64,000 bases of DNA. It comes from Sinohyriopsis cumingii. Lineage: Eukaryota; Mollusca; Bivalvia; Unionida; Unionidae. Shown piece by piece: positions 63,726 through 64,000 of this stretch; positions within the stretch are counted from its first letter, which is position 1, and every line of letters starts with the position of its first letter. The notes beneath the pieces are model-generated. The model made no database searches and was not told the DNA's origin. It saw nothing but the letters and a program-made list of their open reading frames with translations. The position numbers and the translations under genes were made by a program. The stretch lies in the NCBI GenBank assembly GCA_028554795.2, contig CM068824.1, positions 160,263,630 through 160,327,629 of the forward strand. Reading direction: 5' to 3'.

Positions 63726-64000
63726 TTAATAGGTGGTACAGATAGTGTACTTTAGACTAATTCAGGCTGATTTTTTTAGCACATAGGAGCAGTCATTTTA
63801 GATAGCAGTGTGCTTATATCATGTACAATTCCATAAGTACAATATCCAAAGAAATGTCAGCCACATTACATCAAAGTAGCATAGAGGAACACCAACATTC
63901 TCTCCACTGCACATGTTTCAAATGCAAACAACTTCACCGTACATATGTCACGCTCTCAAAAGTATATAATAACTGGTAAGTGGCCCCTAAGAGAATTGGC

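Overview
This is eukaryotic DNA: AT-rich, with short exons separated by long introns, GT-AG splice junctions, tRNA-derived SINEs, LINEs, DIRS-like elements and many minisatellites. The SINE bodies and a repeat built on a 'tgacctttgacc' core resemble families I associate with molluscs and other marine invertebrates. A lophotrochozoan is my best guess, but the species cannot be fixed from the sequence.

The one host gene I recognise runs right to left across nearly the whole window. It is the middle of LYST (lysosomal trafficking regulator, BEACH family). Fourteen exons on the minus strand, from 62343 down to 1361, keep a consistent reading phase across their junctions and match remembered vertebrate LYST segment by segment. 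They cover a concanavalin-A-like lectin fold (exons at 57.7, 55.1, 52.2, 50.2 and 47.7 kb), an armadillo-like helical region (41.2, 37.7, 31.8 and 24.9 kb), a Ser/acidic linker (18.5 and 11.5 kb) and the start of a second helical region (6.4 and 1.5 kb). The N-terminal part lies beyond the right edge. The PH, BEACH and WD40 parts lie beyond the left edge. About 1,010-1,040 codons are present; one junction (57.4 to 55.1 kb) is ambiguous.

The introns are filled with repeats. Large tandem arrays have their own unit: 45 bp (6.5-7.2 kb), 27 bp (7.5-9.9 kb), 66 bp (12.5-13.1 kb), 55 bp (16.5-18.3 kb), about 27 bp (23.7-24.5 kb), 32 bp (38.9-39.9 kb), about 21 bp (46.3-46.5 kb), 37 bp (58.3-58.7 kb) and 21 bp (61.7-62.1 kb). 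Transposon remnants are two DIRS-like fragments (2.3-4.0 and 33.1-33.75 kb), an L1-like LINE (11.8-13.3 kb) whose reverse-transcriptase coding sequence gave rise to the 66-bp array, two copies of one YADD LINE (19.9-21.2 and 25.9-29.1 kb, the second nested inside another LINE), a pogo-like Tc1/mariner element (42.6-45.9 kb), a hAT tail (60.3-60.7 kb), a piggyBac-like MITE with TTAA duplications (62.9-63.7 kb) and two SINE families.

The most unusual structure is the 21-bp array at the start of the intron after the 62.1-62.3 kb exon. Each unit carries a GTAAGG splice donor in the same reading phase. The exon could therefore end at any of 19 donors, adding 0 to 18 copies of a GKDPNIQ heptad. The same intron holds the 37-bp array, which on the LYST strand repeats an AATAAA hexamer followed by a GU-rich tract.
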